This document shows positions 13,593 to 21,198 of a stretch of DNA of 32,810 nucleotides, piece by piece. The stretch is taken from positions 27,873 through 60,682 of the forward strand of contig DGTM01000045.1 of assembly GCA_002394305.1 (NCBI GenBank), given 5' to 3'. The notes under the pieces are model-generated. The model made no database searches. It saw only the letters and a program-made list of their open reading frames with translations, and had not been told where the DNA came from. Made by a program: the position numbers and the translations under genes. This stretch comes from Prevotellaceae bacterium UBA4336. Lineage in GTDB: Bacteria; Bacteroidota; Bacteroidia; Bacteroidales; Bacteroidaceae. How positions within the stretch are numbered: the stretch's first letter is position 1; each line of letters starts with the position of its first letter.

Positions 13593-15992
13593 TCAGAACT
13601 TCAGGCGGCAGTCGATGCCGATTTGCAGGGGGCTGCCGAGCTGCGAGAGAATGCGTGTGCGGGGTGCCGTGGCGACAAAGCAGAATGCATCGTAGTGCGT
13701 GTCGGTCAGGTTGTTGCCCCAGAGGGAGAACTCCAAATCGTTGTGACGGACAGAGAGGCGGGCGTCGAGCAGCGCGTAGAAAGGCTGCGAGAGGTCGTTC
13801 TCGCGTGTCCAGTAGATGCGTCCGTTGCCCTTGCCGATGGCGCCGAGGGTGATGTCCTGAAGCCAGCCGCGGGTGTGCCATGTGTATTGTGCGCTGACGG
13901 CCATCGTGTGCTTCGGGGCGAAGGGGACGTAGTAGTCGGAGGGATGTTCGTCGTTGCCGGAGTGGCGGAGCGTGGCGTGCGTGAAGCCGTATGAGGCGTT
14001 TACGGTAAGTGCGTCGGTGACGGCGGCTTGCAGCGATGCTTCCATGCCGATGCTGCGACTCTTGTCTGCGTTGACGGTGACGCGCCCCAGGCCGCTCTCT
14101 GCCATTTGGCTGATTTGCAGGTCGCGTGTCTCTATCCAGTATGCGGCGAGGTCTGCCTTGAGTCGGCCCTCGAAGAAGTTCAGGTGGGAGCCTATCTCGT
14201 AGTTCCACGATGTCTCGGGCTTGTAGTGGGTTGTTGCAGCCACGTCGGGCTGTGCGGCAGTGGGCATGGCCGAGCGGATGCGGCCCATTATCATGTCGGT
14301 GTGTCCTGCGGGAATGCCCGGGATGCGGGCGAAGAGCCTCTCGAGGTATTCCTCGGTGCCGTTCACGACGTCGTCCATCATCAGTCTTCTCATTTCTTGT
14401 TGGAGCAGGTCGCTGAAGAGCTGCACGTTATATCCGCCCGAGCGATAGCCGCGGCTGACGGAGGCATAGACGTTGCTGCCCTGGCCGAAGTCGTACTTCA
14501 GGGCAACTTTGGGCAGGACGTGCAGGTCGTCGTCGCTCACCTTTCCGTTGAAGTTTGGCGAGATGTTGCGGCCGTTGAGGGCGACGTTCATGCCGTGGGC
14601 GGCCATGAGGAAGTCGTAGTCTACGGAGTTGAGCGCGTCGTAGTCCATGCTGTTGTGCTCGTAGTCGAGGCGGATGCCTGCGGTGAGCGAGAGGTTCTTC
14701 ACGAGCTCGACGGTGGACTGGTGGAAGATGCCGGTGTTCAGCGTGGGTGTCCTGAAGGAGCCTCCCATGGGCATCTCGTTGTTCCTGAGCGTGATGGACA
14801 TGGGGCCCATGCCTTGTGCGGTGAGGTCGGGCAGGCTCCGGTTGATGATGCCGGACAGCCAGTCGACGCCTTCCTGGTAGAATGTGACGGGGGCCTCCGT
14901 GCGGAGCCACTGGTACTGGAAGTTGATGCCGCTGGTCCATTGCCAGCGTCCGCTGTTCTTCGACTTGACGGCTATCTCCTCGCTCAGCACCTTGCTGTTC
15001 TGCTTCTGCTGGAGGGCGAAGATGTCCTGCCGCGAGTAGTCCTGGTCCATGTTCATGTCGTCCTTCAGGAACTGGAAGCCTGTGATGCTGCTCATCACGA
15101 TGCGGTCGAAGTTGTGCTCTGCCTTGAGGCCTACGTTGAGGTTGTGCCGCAGGTAGTTTCCTTCGCGGTTGTATGCCACGTGGCCTGCGTCGTCGCCTGC
15201 CTTCTCTGCGTATGGGTAGGCGCCTTGGCGTGTCCATTGGTAGCGTGCGGAGAGGTCGATGTTGACGCGCTCTGTGGGTCGGTAGATGCCTCGCCAGTGT
15301 GCTGCGATGTCGTCGCCTCGGTCCACGCGTTCGCCCTCGCGTGCCTGGTTCTTGAAGAAGCCGCCCTGGTGCTCGTAGCTGACGCCTGCGCTGAAGGCGA
15401 AGTTGTCGGCCGGGCGGTGGTAGTGCGTCACACGCGCGCGATAATTATTATATGTAGCGGCTCCGAGCATGAGGTCTGTGCCCTGGTAGTTCATGGGGTT
15501 CTTGGTGTAGACGCGTATGAGTCCGCCCATCGTGTTGCGTCCGTAGAGTGTTCCCTGCGGGCCCCGTAGCACGTCGATGCGGTCGGCGTCGCTCAGGTCC
15601 TGGTCCATGCTGCTCATGCTTGCCAGTGGGATGTCGTCGACATACATGCCCACGGCGGGCGTTCCGATGCGGCTGCCGACGCCGCGCAGGTAGATGCCTG
15701 TGGTCAGACGGCTGCCGTAGGTGGGGATGAAGAGGCCCGGTATGTGTGCGCTCAGCCCTTTGATGCCTTCTATGTGGCGTTGCTCCAGCTGTGCGGCTCC
15801 GAACGAAGTGGAGGCGATGGGCTGGCTGCGGAGCAGGGAGTGTTCCTTGGGTGTGCTGACCACCACCAGCTCGTCCATGTCGCGGACGGCGAGTGAGTCT
15901 GCTTCGCTCTCGTTCTCATTGGCTTGGATGACAATGGGGGAGAGCATGAGGAGTGCGAGGGTGGCAGTTCTGTAGTGCTTTGCGTTCGTCAT
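13593..15992 (-). CDS. TonB-dependent outer-membrane receptor (SusC-unrelated type)
   Basis: The protein has 799 residues. A signal peptide (about 1-24) is followed by a TonB-box-like DELVVVSTP (about 40-48). The plug domain contains YLRGVGSRIGTPAVGMYVDD and RIDVLRGPQGTLYGRNTMGG, and a 22-strand barrel ends in RLKF with the terminal Phe. The plug motifs are those of siderophore, haem or vitamin receptors rather than SusC. There is no SusD partner. The substrate cannot be read from sequence. The ATG at 15992 is chosen over an upstream frame because a -7 box (16020-16027) lies across the longer start. It follows the winged-helix/HATPase gene by 68 bp, suggesting control by that regulator. Confidence 0.92.
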   Translation of the reverse strand: MTNAKHYRTATLALLMLSPIVIQANENESEADSLAVRDMDELVVVSTPKEHSLLRSQPIASTSFGAAQLEQRHIEGIKGLSAHIPGLFIPTYGSRLTTGIYLRGVGSRIGTPAVGMYVDDIPLASMSSMDQDLSDADRIDVLRGPQGTLYGRNTMGGLIRVYTKNPMNYQGTDLMLGAATYNNYRARVTHYHRPADNFAFSAGVSYEHQGGFFKNQAREGERVDRGDDIAAHWRGIYRPTERVNIDLSARYQWTRQGAYPYAEKAGDDAGHVAYNREGNYLRHNLNVGLKAEHNFDRIVMSSITGFQFLKDDMNMDQDYSRQDIFALQQKQNSKVLSEEIAVKSKNSGRWQWTSGINFQYQWLRTEAPVTFYQEGVDWLSGIINRSLPDLTAQGMGPMSITLRNNEMPMGGSFRTPTLNTGIFHQSTVELVKNLSLTAGIRLDYEHNSMDYDALNSVDYDFLMAAHGMNVALNGRNISPNFNGKVSDDDLHVLPKVALKYDFGQGSNVYASVSRGYRSGGYNVQLFSDLLQQEMRRLMMDDVVNGTEEYLERLFARIPGIPAGHTDMIMGRIRSAMPTAAQPDVAATTHYKPETSWNYEIGSHLNFFEGRLKADLAAYWIETRDLQISQMAESGLGRVTVNADKSRSIGMEASLQAAVTDALTVNASYGFTHATLRHSGNDEHPSDYYVPFAPKHTMAVSAQYTWHTRGWLQDITLGAIGKGNGRIYWTRENDLSQPFYALLDARLSVRHNDLEFSLWGNNLTDTHYDAFCFVATAPRTRILSQLGSPLQIGIDCRLKF

Positions 15993-16019
15993 TTTCGTGT
16001 GTTGTTTTTGATTTCGCGG

Positions 16020-16027
16020 CAAAGGTA
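16020..16027 (-). promoter_or_regulatory. -7 element of the TonB receptor gene
   Basis: TACCTTTG on the minus strand, 28 bp before the ATG. There is no good -33, consistent with a regulated promoter. Confidence 0.6.
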
Positions 16028-16060
16028 CGGCTTGTTTCCCGAAGTTTCCTTAAGTTTTCC

Positions 16061-16777
16061 TTAAAATTCGCCACTGTCCATCGGGATGTTGAGTTCCACG
16101 CCCATGATGCTGCCCCCGGCGGTATGTCTGTTGCCCATGCGTATGGGTATGCCCAGGAAGGCTGCCTGCTGGCGTGCGGCGGTCAGGGCGGAGAAGTCGG
16201 GGCAGATGCCTGTGGAGGTGAGCGTCAGGGTGTAGTCGCGCACGGTCAGCTGCGACGTTATCTCCCATCTGGCGCCCTCGGGTGCGTACCGTATGAAGAG
16301 GTTGAAGACGGCGGAGAAGACTTGTCGGAGGATGGCTTCGTCTGCCATGATTTCGTAGACGAAGGGTGTGAGCCTGAGGTAGCAGCAGATGTCCTTCTGC
16401 CGGAGGGCGTCCTCGTGGCACATGAGGAGTTCGCGCAGGAAGGCGTCTATCTTCACGATGCCTGTAGTGGTGTGCTCGGCATGCGGCAGGATGAGGCCTA
16501 CGCCCCTGACGGTCCGCATGGGTCCGTCCGTCGTCCAGCCCAGTTTGTGGCGGAGCGAGGAGAGGTGCACGTCGAGTGTGCCGGTGTCGTAGAGGAAGCG
16601 TTCGCCCCAGACGCCGTCGATGATGTCGCCCCGACGGCACACCACGCCCTGGTGCCTGAGCATGTAGACGAGCAGCCGGTACTCGGTGTCGGTGAGCGCT
16701 ACGGGTTTGCCGGACTGCAGCGTCTGGCGCGATGCCGTGTCGACCTGCAGGTCGGCGTAGTGGATGACTTGCTGCAT
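16061..16777 (-). CDS. OmpR-type winged-helix domain fused to degenerate HATPase domain
   Basis: The protein has 238 residues. Residues 5-97 are a PhoB/OmpR winged helix: YADLQVDTASRQTLQSGKPV, then LTDTEYRLLVYML, DVHLSSLRHKLG and TVRGVGLIL. Residues 105-233 follow the histidine-kinase ATPase pattern: IDAFLRELL, ADEAILRQVFSAVFNLFIRY, YAPEGARWEI, a G1-like STG (188-190) and a final GGSIMGVELNIP. The catalytic Asn of the N-box and the Asp of the G1 box are both replaced, so ATP hydrolysis or phosphotransfer is unlikely. There is no receiver, HisKA, transmembrane or sensor domain. It probably binds DNA and may sense a ligand or partner through the ATPase-like module. It lies 7 bp after the lipoprotein gene and upstream of the TonB receptor. 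Confidence 0.85.
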   Translation of the reverse strand: MQQVIHYADLQVDTASRQTLQSGKPVALTDTEYRLLVYMLRHQGVVCRRGDIIDGVWGERFLYDTGTLDVHLSSLRHKLGWTTDGPMRTVRGVGLILPHAEHTTTGIVKIDAFLRELLMCHEDALRQKDICCYLRLTPFVYEIMADEAILRQVFSAVFNLFIRYAPEGARWEITSQLTVRDYTLTLTSTGICPDFSALTAARQQAAFLGIPIRMGNRHTAGGSIMGVELNIPMDSGEF

Positions 16778-16784
16778 GTCGGCG

Positions 16785-17198
16785 TCAGTTGCGGTAGTCG
16801 TCGGGCGTGAAGGTCAGGTCCAGCATCATCTTGCCTGTGGTCTGGCTGCGGTAGTCGTAGTGGAAGGTGATGCCCATCTCCTTGTAGCTCCGCATGGCGA
16901 TGCTGCTCTTCAGCTCGCTGAGGATGTTGTTTTGGAAGTCGTCGGCCAGCTCGTCGGTGTATATCGCCTCGTTGTCGAGCGTGTCGGTGACGGTGTAGTG
17001 GTAGCTGAGTGTCTTCTCTGCGATGTCGTAGTAGGCACTGTCCAGCCTTGTGTAGGGGTCTACGAACTTGGGACATTCCTTCTGTGTGAACTCGGCGAAG
17101 ACGCGCTTCACCTGTTCGTCCTTCGTCTCGCGCCGGCAGGCGCCCGTGGCAATCGCCATGCCCAGCAGGGCGACAATCATTACCTTATTCTTTTGCAT
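16785..17198 (-). CDS. Small lipoprotein of unknown function
   Basis: The 137-residue protein has a lipobox AIATGAC (Cys21), followed by a mature domain of about 115 residues with YDIAEKTLSYHYTVTD, a helix near DELADDFQNNILSEL, and paired strands MGITFHYDYRS and GKMMLDLTFT. It resembles a small alpha/beta periplasmic domain; I do not recognise the family. The open frame extends far upstream to 17813, but that runs through array C and two promoters. The ATG at 17198 after the -7 box at 17241-17248 is the real start. It leads the lipoprotein-regulator unit. Confidence 0.8.
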   Translation of the reverse strand: MQKNKVMIVALLGMAIATGACRRETKDEQVKRVFAEFTQKECPKFVDPYTRLDSAYYDIAEKTLSYHYTVTDTLDNEAIYTDELADDFQNNILSELKSSIAMRSYKEMGITFHYDYRSQTTGKMMLDLTFTPDDYRN

Positions 17199-17240
17199 GG
17201 GAAAGAGTGTGTCTGTCGTTATCCGTTGTGAAAAGTCGTG

Positions 17241-17272
17241 CAAAGATATTCTTTTTTTCGAAATTAGGGCAA
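17241..17272 (-). promoter_or_regulatory. Promoter of the lipoprotein/regulator operon
   Basis: Minus strand -7 TATCTTTG (17241-17248), 21-bp spacer, TTG (17270-17272). Confidence 0.75.
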
Positions 17273-17330
17273 GAAAGTCTTGATAAAAATCAAAAAGATG
17301 CCGTAAAACATAAAATTTGTTGTGAAAAGC

Positions 17331-17361
17331 TTGGCTGTTCGCACATGTTGCCGTACCTTTG
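17331..17361 (+). promoter_or_regulatory. Promoter of the small winged-helix gene
   Basis: TTG (17331-17333), 20-bp spacer, TACCTTTG (17354-17361). Confidence 0.8.
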
Positions 17362-17405
17362 CGCTCAGGTAAAAAGAGAATTACTAATTTATAAACTTCA
17401 AAGTT

Positions 17406-17606
17406 ATGATTGAGACAGTAGGTACATTTGCAGGTGCTGTATGGACAGCCCTCAATGAGAATGGTGCTCAGAACGTAAAGGATCTGAAGAAGGCTGCAAA
17501 GCTGAAGACCGACAAGGACCTGTATCTTGCTCTCGGCTGGCTGCTCCGCGAGGACAAGCTGGTTGTTACTGAGGAGGACAAGGTTCTGACCATCGCGCTG
17601 AAATAA
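17406..17606 (+). CDS. Small winged-helix protein (DUF2582-like)
   Basis: This complete 66-residue protein has three helices followed by a beta wing: VGTFAGAVWTALNENG, VKDLKKAAKL, DLYLALGWLLREDK, then LVVTEEDKVLTIAL. This matches the short winged-helix DUF2582 proteins found across Bacteroidales, which may bind DNA; their role is unknown. It has its own strong promoter and a terminator at 17661-17699, so it is monocistronic and probably well expressed. Confidence 0.88.
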   Translation: MIETVGTFAGAVWTALNENGAQNVKDLKKAAKLKTDKDLYLALGWLLREDKLVVTEEDKVLTIALK

Positions 17607-17660
17607 AGCGCCTTTCCCAGAAAACCCCACACTCCCTTGCCGGAGTGTGCACATTTTAGG

Positions 17661-17705
17661 AGCGACCCCTGAAGGCAGCAGATGCCCCCAAGGGTCGCTT
17701 CGTCT
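17661..17705 (+). terminator. Terminator after the small winged-helix gene
   Basis: AGCGACCC (17661-17668) pairs with GGGTCGCT (17692-17699), with an inner GGCA/TGCC stem, followed by TCGTCTTTT. A weaker hairpin CACACTCC/GGAGTGTG lies just before it. Confidence 0.75.
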
Positions 17706-17712
17706 TTTCCCG

Positions 17713-18020
17713 CCGCACAGCCCGTACCCCGCTGCCGCACAGCCCGTACCCCGCTGCTGCACAGCCCGTAACCCGCTGCTACACAGCCCGTAACCCGTCG
17801 CCGCACAGCACAAAATCCGTCGTCCCGCGGCATAAACTTCCCCGGCCCGCGGTACAAAACTTTTTCAGTGGCTTTGAAATTTATTTCCGTGCCTTGGAAA
17901 TATATTTCAGAGCCTTTGAAATTTATTTCCAAGCCACTGAAATAGTTTTATGCCCTGCGGCGAGGCACTTCATGACTGCGGGGCAAAGAGAATGTTCTGC
18001 GGCGCAGGCTGAAAGTTACG
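17713..18020. repeat. 21-22 bp periodic array C (about 14 units)
   Basis: Seven units of exactly 22 bp start at 17713, 17735, 17757, 17779, 17801, 17823 and 17845. The first four share the core CACAGCCCGTA, then the sequence drifts through CACAAAATCCGTCG and CGCGGCATAAACTT to CGCGGTACAAAACTT. The GAAAT core then sits at 17876, 17897, 17918 and 17939 (step 21), and CTGCGG at 17955, 17976 and 17997 (step 21). The gradual drift at constant period is visible by eye. The array lies between the terminator of the winged-helix gene and the promoter of the esterase gene. Confidence 0.92.
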
Positions 18021-18029
18021 GCGAATAAA

Positions 18030-18061
18030 TTTGGAAATTAGCCCGCTTCTTCGTACCTTTG
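18030..18061 (+). promoter_or_regulatory. Promoter of the YqiA-like esterase gene
   Basis: TTTG (18030-18033), 20-bp spacer, TACCTTTG (18054-18061), 18 bp before the ATG. It directly follows array C. Confidence 0.82.
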
Positions 18062-18079
18062 CAGGCGAAAAAAGGCAAG

Positions 18080-18679
18080 ATGATGTTAGCGAAGAAAGTG
18101 CTGTACATACATGGCTTCGCATCGGCCGGCAGTACAGGCTCTGCCACGCAGATGCGGGCTCACCTGTATCCGAAGGGCGTGCAGGTGCTCAGCCCCGATG
18201 TGCCCGTCGCTCCGCTGCAGGCCATCGCCTTCCTCAGGGAACTTGTCGCGGCAGAACAGCCCGACCTTATCGTGGCCACAAGCATGGGCGCGATGTACGC
18301 CGAACAGCTTCGCGGCGTGCCCCGCATACTGGTCAATCCCTCGTTCCACATGGCCCGGCTCCTCACCTTCCGCGGCCTCGGCAGACGGGAGTTCCGCAAC
18401 AAGCGGCAGGACGGGCAGGTGGACTTCAAGGTCGACAAGCAGATGATACAGGAGTTCCAGCAGGTGGAGCGGGAGAGCTTCCGTGGCATCGACGCCAGGG
18501 AGAAGCAGCTCGTCTGGGGGCTCTTTGGCACGCAGGACAAGCTCGTCAACTGCCAGGCGGACTTCGCGAAGCACTACGGCCGGGAGCAGATGCGGCTCTT
18601 CGAGGGCGAACACTTCCTCAACGACAAGGTGCTGAGCAAGGTCGTCATGCCCCTCGTCGAGGAGGCTCTGGGCCTCTGA
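18080..18679 (+). CDS. YqiA/UPF0227-like alpha/beta-fold esterase
   Basis: The 199-residue alpha/beta hydrolase has HGFASAGST (oxyanion region, from His11), the nucleophile elbow ATSMGAMYA (Ser68), an Asp in GTQDKLV, and the catalytic His in GEHFLND near the C-terminus. This fits the YqiA/UPF0227 group of small esterases acting on short acyl or thioester substrates. The elbow starts with Ala rather than Gly. The ATG at 18080 (or the adjacent ATG at 18083) is used; an in-frame TTG at 18059 lies inside the -7 box. It may be cotranscribed with ffh through the repeat that follows. Confidence 0.85.
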   Translation: MMLAKKVLYIHGFASAGSTGSATQMRAHLYPKGVQVLSPDVPVAPLQAIAFLRELVAAEQPDLIVATSMGAMYAEQLRGVPRILVNPSFHMARLLTFRGLGRREFRNKRQDGQVDFKVDKQMIQEFQQVERESFRGIDAREKQLVWGLFGTQDKLVNCQADFAKHYGREQMRLFEGEHFLNDKVLSKVVMPLVEEALGL

Positions 18680-18726
18680 CCGTAACAAATTGTAAACCGT
18701 CAAATCGTCAAATAGAAAAAATAAAC

Positions 18727-18900
18727 TGTAAATTGTAAATGGGCGAAGCCCCGTAAATAGTAAATTAAACAGTAAATTGTAAATGGGCGAAGCCCCGTAA
18801 ATAGTAAATTAAACAGTAAATTGTAAATGGGCGAAGCCCCGTAAATAGTAAATAAATTGTAAATTGTAAATGGGCGAAGCCCCGTAAATTGTAAATATAA
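18727..18900. repeat. 43-44 bp tandem repeat, four units, with GTAAAT heptads
   Basis: The core GGGCGAAGCCCC starts at 18741, 18785, 18829 and 18872 (steps 44, 44, 43). Each core is a GGGC/GCCC mini-hairpin flanked on both sides by GTAAAT repeats at roughly 7-bp spacing. Related single units (CGTCAAAT, TGTAAACC) precede it from 18688. The array ends 3 bp before the ffh ATG, so it forms the ffh leader. Confidence 0.92.
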
Positions 18901-18903
18901 AAG

Positions 18904-20250
18904 ATGTTTGAAAACCTGAGCGAACGGCTCGAGAGGTCGTTCAAGATACTGAAGGGTGAAGGCAAAATCACCGAGATTAACGTGGCCGAGACGCTGAAGG
19001 ACGTCCGGCGTGCCTTGCTCGACGCCGACGTCAACTACAAGGTAGCAAAGTCCTTTACCGACACCGTCAAGCAGAAAGCCCTGGGGCAGAACGTCCTGAC
19101 CGCCATCAAGCCCCAGCAGCTGATGGTGAAGATCGTCCACGACGAGCTGGCCGAGCTGATGGGCGGCGAGACGGTCAGCATGAACCTCAAGGGACACCCC
19201 GCCATCATCCTGATGGCCGGCCTGAACGGTGCGGGCAAGACCACCATGAGCGGCAAGCTCGCCAAGCTCCTGCGCGAGAAGCAGCACCGCAATCCCCTGC
19301 TCGCAGCCTGCGACACCTTCCGCCCCGCCGCCATGGAGCAGCTGCGCGTGCTGGGCGAACAGGTGGGCGTGCCCGTCCACATCGAAGAGGGAGCCACCGA
19401 CCCCGTCAGCGTCGCACGCAATGCCATCCAGCATGCCAAGGCCCAGGGCTTCGATGTCCTCATCATCGATACCGCCGGACGTCAGGCCGTCGACGAAGAG
19501 CTCATGCAGCAGATACAGGACATACGCGACGCCGTGCAGCCCGACGAGATACTCTTCGTCGTCGACGCCATGACCGGCCAGGACGCCGTCAATACCGCCA
19601 AGGAGTTCAACGACCGCCTCGACTATACGGGCGTCATCCTCACCAAGCTCGACGGCGACACCCGCGGCGGTGCTGCCCTGAGCATCCGCAGCGTGGTGAA
19701 CAAGCCCATCATGTTCGTGGGAACAGGCGAGAAGATGGATGCCCTGGACCCCTTCCACCCCAGCCGAATGGCCGACCGCATCCTGGGCATGGGCGACATC
19801 GTCTCGCTCGTCGAACGCGCACAGGCACAGTACGACGAGGAGGAAGCCCGCCGCCTGGAGAGGAAGATACAGAAGAACCAGTTCGACTTCAACGACTTCT
19901 ACGGCCAGATACAGCAGATAAAGAAGATGGGCAGCCTGAAGGACCTGGCTGGCATGATACCCGGCGTGGGCAAAGCCATCAAGGACATGGACATCGACGA
20001 CAACGCCTTCAAGAACATCGAGGCCATCATCCTGAGCATGACACCCAAGGAGCGCACACACCCCGAGTGCCTCAACACCAGTCGCAGAATGCGCATCGCC
20101 AAAGGCTCCGGCACGAACATACAGGAGGTGAACCGACTGATAAAGCAGTTCGACCAGACACGCAAGATGATGAAGCTCGTCACGGACAAAAGCCGCATGC
20201 AGCAGCTGGCAGGCATGATGAAAGGACGCATGCCGGGAGGCCTCTCCTGA
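18904..20250 (+). CDS. ffh: Signal recognition particle GTPase Ffh
   Basis: The protein has 448 residues: the N domain (1-95), the G domain with P-loop GLNGAGKTT (106-114), DTAGR (189-193) and TKLDGDTRGG (247-256), and the methionine-rich M domain (about 330-448) with the conserved SRRMRIAKGSGT segment and an MxxMxKGRMPGG-like tail. It binds signal peptides and SRP RNA and delivers ribosomes to FtsY. Its leader consists of the 44-bp repeat; no TAnnTTTG box lies directly upstream. The SRP RNA gene is not seen here. Confidence 0.97.
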   Translation: MFENLSERLERSFKILKGEGKITEINVAETLKDVRRALLDADVNYKVAKSFTDTVKQKALGQNVLTAIKPQQLMVKIVHDELAELMGGETVSMNLKGHPAIILMAGLNGAGKTTMSGKLAKLLREKQHRNPLLAACDTFRPAAMEQLRVLGEQVGVPVHIEEGATDPVSVARNAIQHAKAQGFDVLIIDTAGRQAVDEELMQQIQDIRDAVQPDEILFVVDAMTGQDAVNTAKEFNDRLDYTGVILTKLDGDTRGGAALSIRSVVNKPIMFVGTGEKMDALDPFHPSRMADRILGMGDIVSLVERAQAQYDEEEARRLERKIQKNQFDFNDFYGQIQQIKKMGSLKDLAGMIPGVGKAIKDMDIDDNAFKNIEAIILSMTPKERTHPECLNTSRRMRIAKGSGTNIQEVNRLIKQFDQTRKMMKLVTDKSRMQQLAGMMKGRMPGGLS

Positions 20251-20273
20251 ATCCTCCGCAGGAAGACAGGGAC

Positions 20274-20308
20274 TTAAATCGTAAATAGCAAATCGTCAAA
20301 TAACAAAG
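20274..20308. repeat. Short GTAAAT/GTCAAAT repeat between ffh and folD
   Basis: TAAATCGTAAATAGCAAATC and the following GTCAAATAAC repeat the same roughly 7-bp motif seen before ffh, without the GGGCGAAGCCCC core. Confidence 0.6.
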
Positions 20309-20315
20309 AGTAGAG

Positions 20316-21194
20316 ATGACACTGATAGACGGAAAACAGACCGCTGCCACCATCAAGGCAGAGATAAAGCAGGAAGTGGAGAACATCGTAGCCCGCGGCG
20401 GCAAGCGTCCGCACCTGGCAGCCATCCTCGTCGGGCACGACGGCGGCAGCGAGACCTACGTCCGGAACAAGGTGCTGGCCTGCGAAGCCTGCGGCTTCCA
20501 GAGCACATTGCTGCGCTTCGAGGACGACATCACCGAGGAGTTCCTCCTCCAGGAAGTGGAGAAGCTCAACCGCGACGCCTCCGTCGACGGCTTCATTGTA
20601 CAGCTCCCCCTGCCCCGCCACATCAGCGAGCAGAAGGTCATCGAAGCCATCGACTACCGCAAGGACGTGGATGGCTTCCACCCCATCAACGTCGGACGCA
20701 TGGCCATCGGCTTGCCCTGTTACATCAGCGCCACGCCGAAGGGCATCCTCGAGCTGCTGCGTCGCTACAATATCCCGACCAGCGGCAAGAAGTGCGTCAT
20801 CCTGGGTCGCAGCAACATCGTGGGCAAACCCATGGCACAGCTCATGATGCAAAAACAGTACGGCGACAGCACGGTGACCGTCTGCCACAGCCGCTCGGCA
20901 ACCCTCCGGGAAGAGTGCCGGCAGGCAGACATCATCATCGCAGCCATCGGACAGCCCGCCTTCCTCAAGGCCGACATGGTGAAGCCCGGCGCCGTCGTCA
21001 TCGACGTCGGCACGACCCGCGTCCCCGACGCCACGAAGAAGAGCGGATTCCGGCTCTCCGGCGACGTGGACTTCGACAGCGTAGCCCCGCTCTGCTCATA
21101 CATCACGCCCGTCCCTGGCGGCGTCGGACCCATGACCATCTGTATGCTCATGCTCAACACCCTTGCGGCAGGCAAGCATCTGTATTACGCATAG
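20316..21194 (+). CDS. folD: Methylenetetrahydrofolate dehydrogenase/cyclohydrolase
   Basis: This 292-residue bifunctional one-carbon enzyme interconverts 5,10-methylene- and 10-formyl-THF. Tyr48 and Lys52 in SETYVRNKVLACE match the catalytic YxxxK. VDGFIVQLPLP, ATPKGILELL, the NADP-site GRSNIVGKP and PVPGGVGPMT are all present. The usual PCTPKG is extended to PCYISATPKG, as I recall for Bacteroidota versions. It is 65 bp after ffh and 4 bp before the patatin gene, so cotranscription is likely. Confidence 0.97.
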   Translation: MTLIDGKQTAATIKAEIKQEVENIVARGGKRPHLAAILVGHDGGSETYVRNKVLACEACGFQSTLLRFEDDITEEFLLQEVEKLNRDASVDGFIVQLPLPRHISEQKVIEAIDYRKDVDGFHPINVGRMAIGLPCYISATPKGILELLRRYNIPTSGKKCVILGRSNIVGKPMAQLMMQKQYGDSTVTVCHSRSATLREECRQADIIIAAIGQPAFLKADMVKPGAVVIDVGTTRVPDATKKSGFRLSGDVDFDSVAPLCSYITPVPGGVGPMTICMLMLNTLAAGKHLYYA

Positions 21195-21198
21195 CGCT

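Noticed and set aside
17199..17813. N-terminal extension of the small lipoprotein
   Set aside because: It would cross array C and two promoters; the lipobox signal requires the start at 17198.
7460..18020. Periodic arrays as CRISPR
   Set aside because: The period is only 21-22 bp with no constant repeat alternating with unique spacers, and no cas genes lie in the window.
18059..18079. TTG start for the YqiA-like esterase
   Set aside because: The codon is part of the -7 promoter element.
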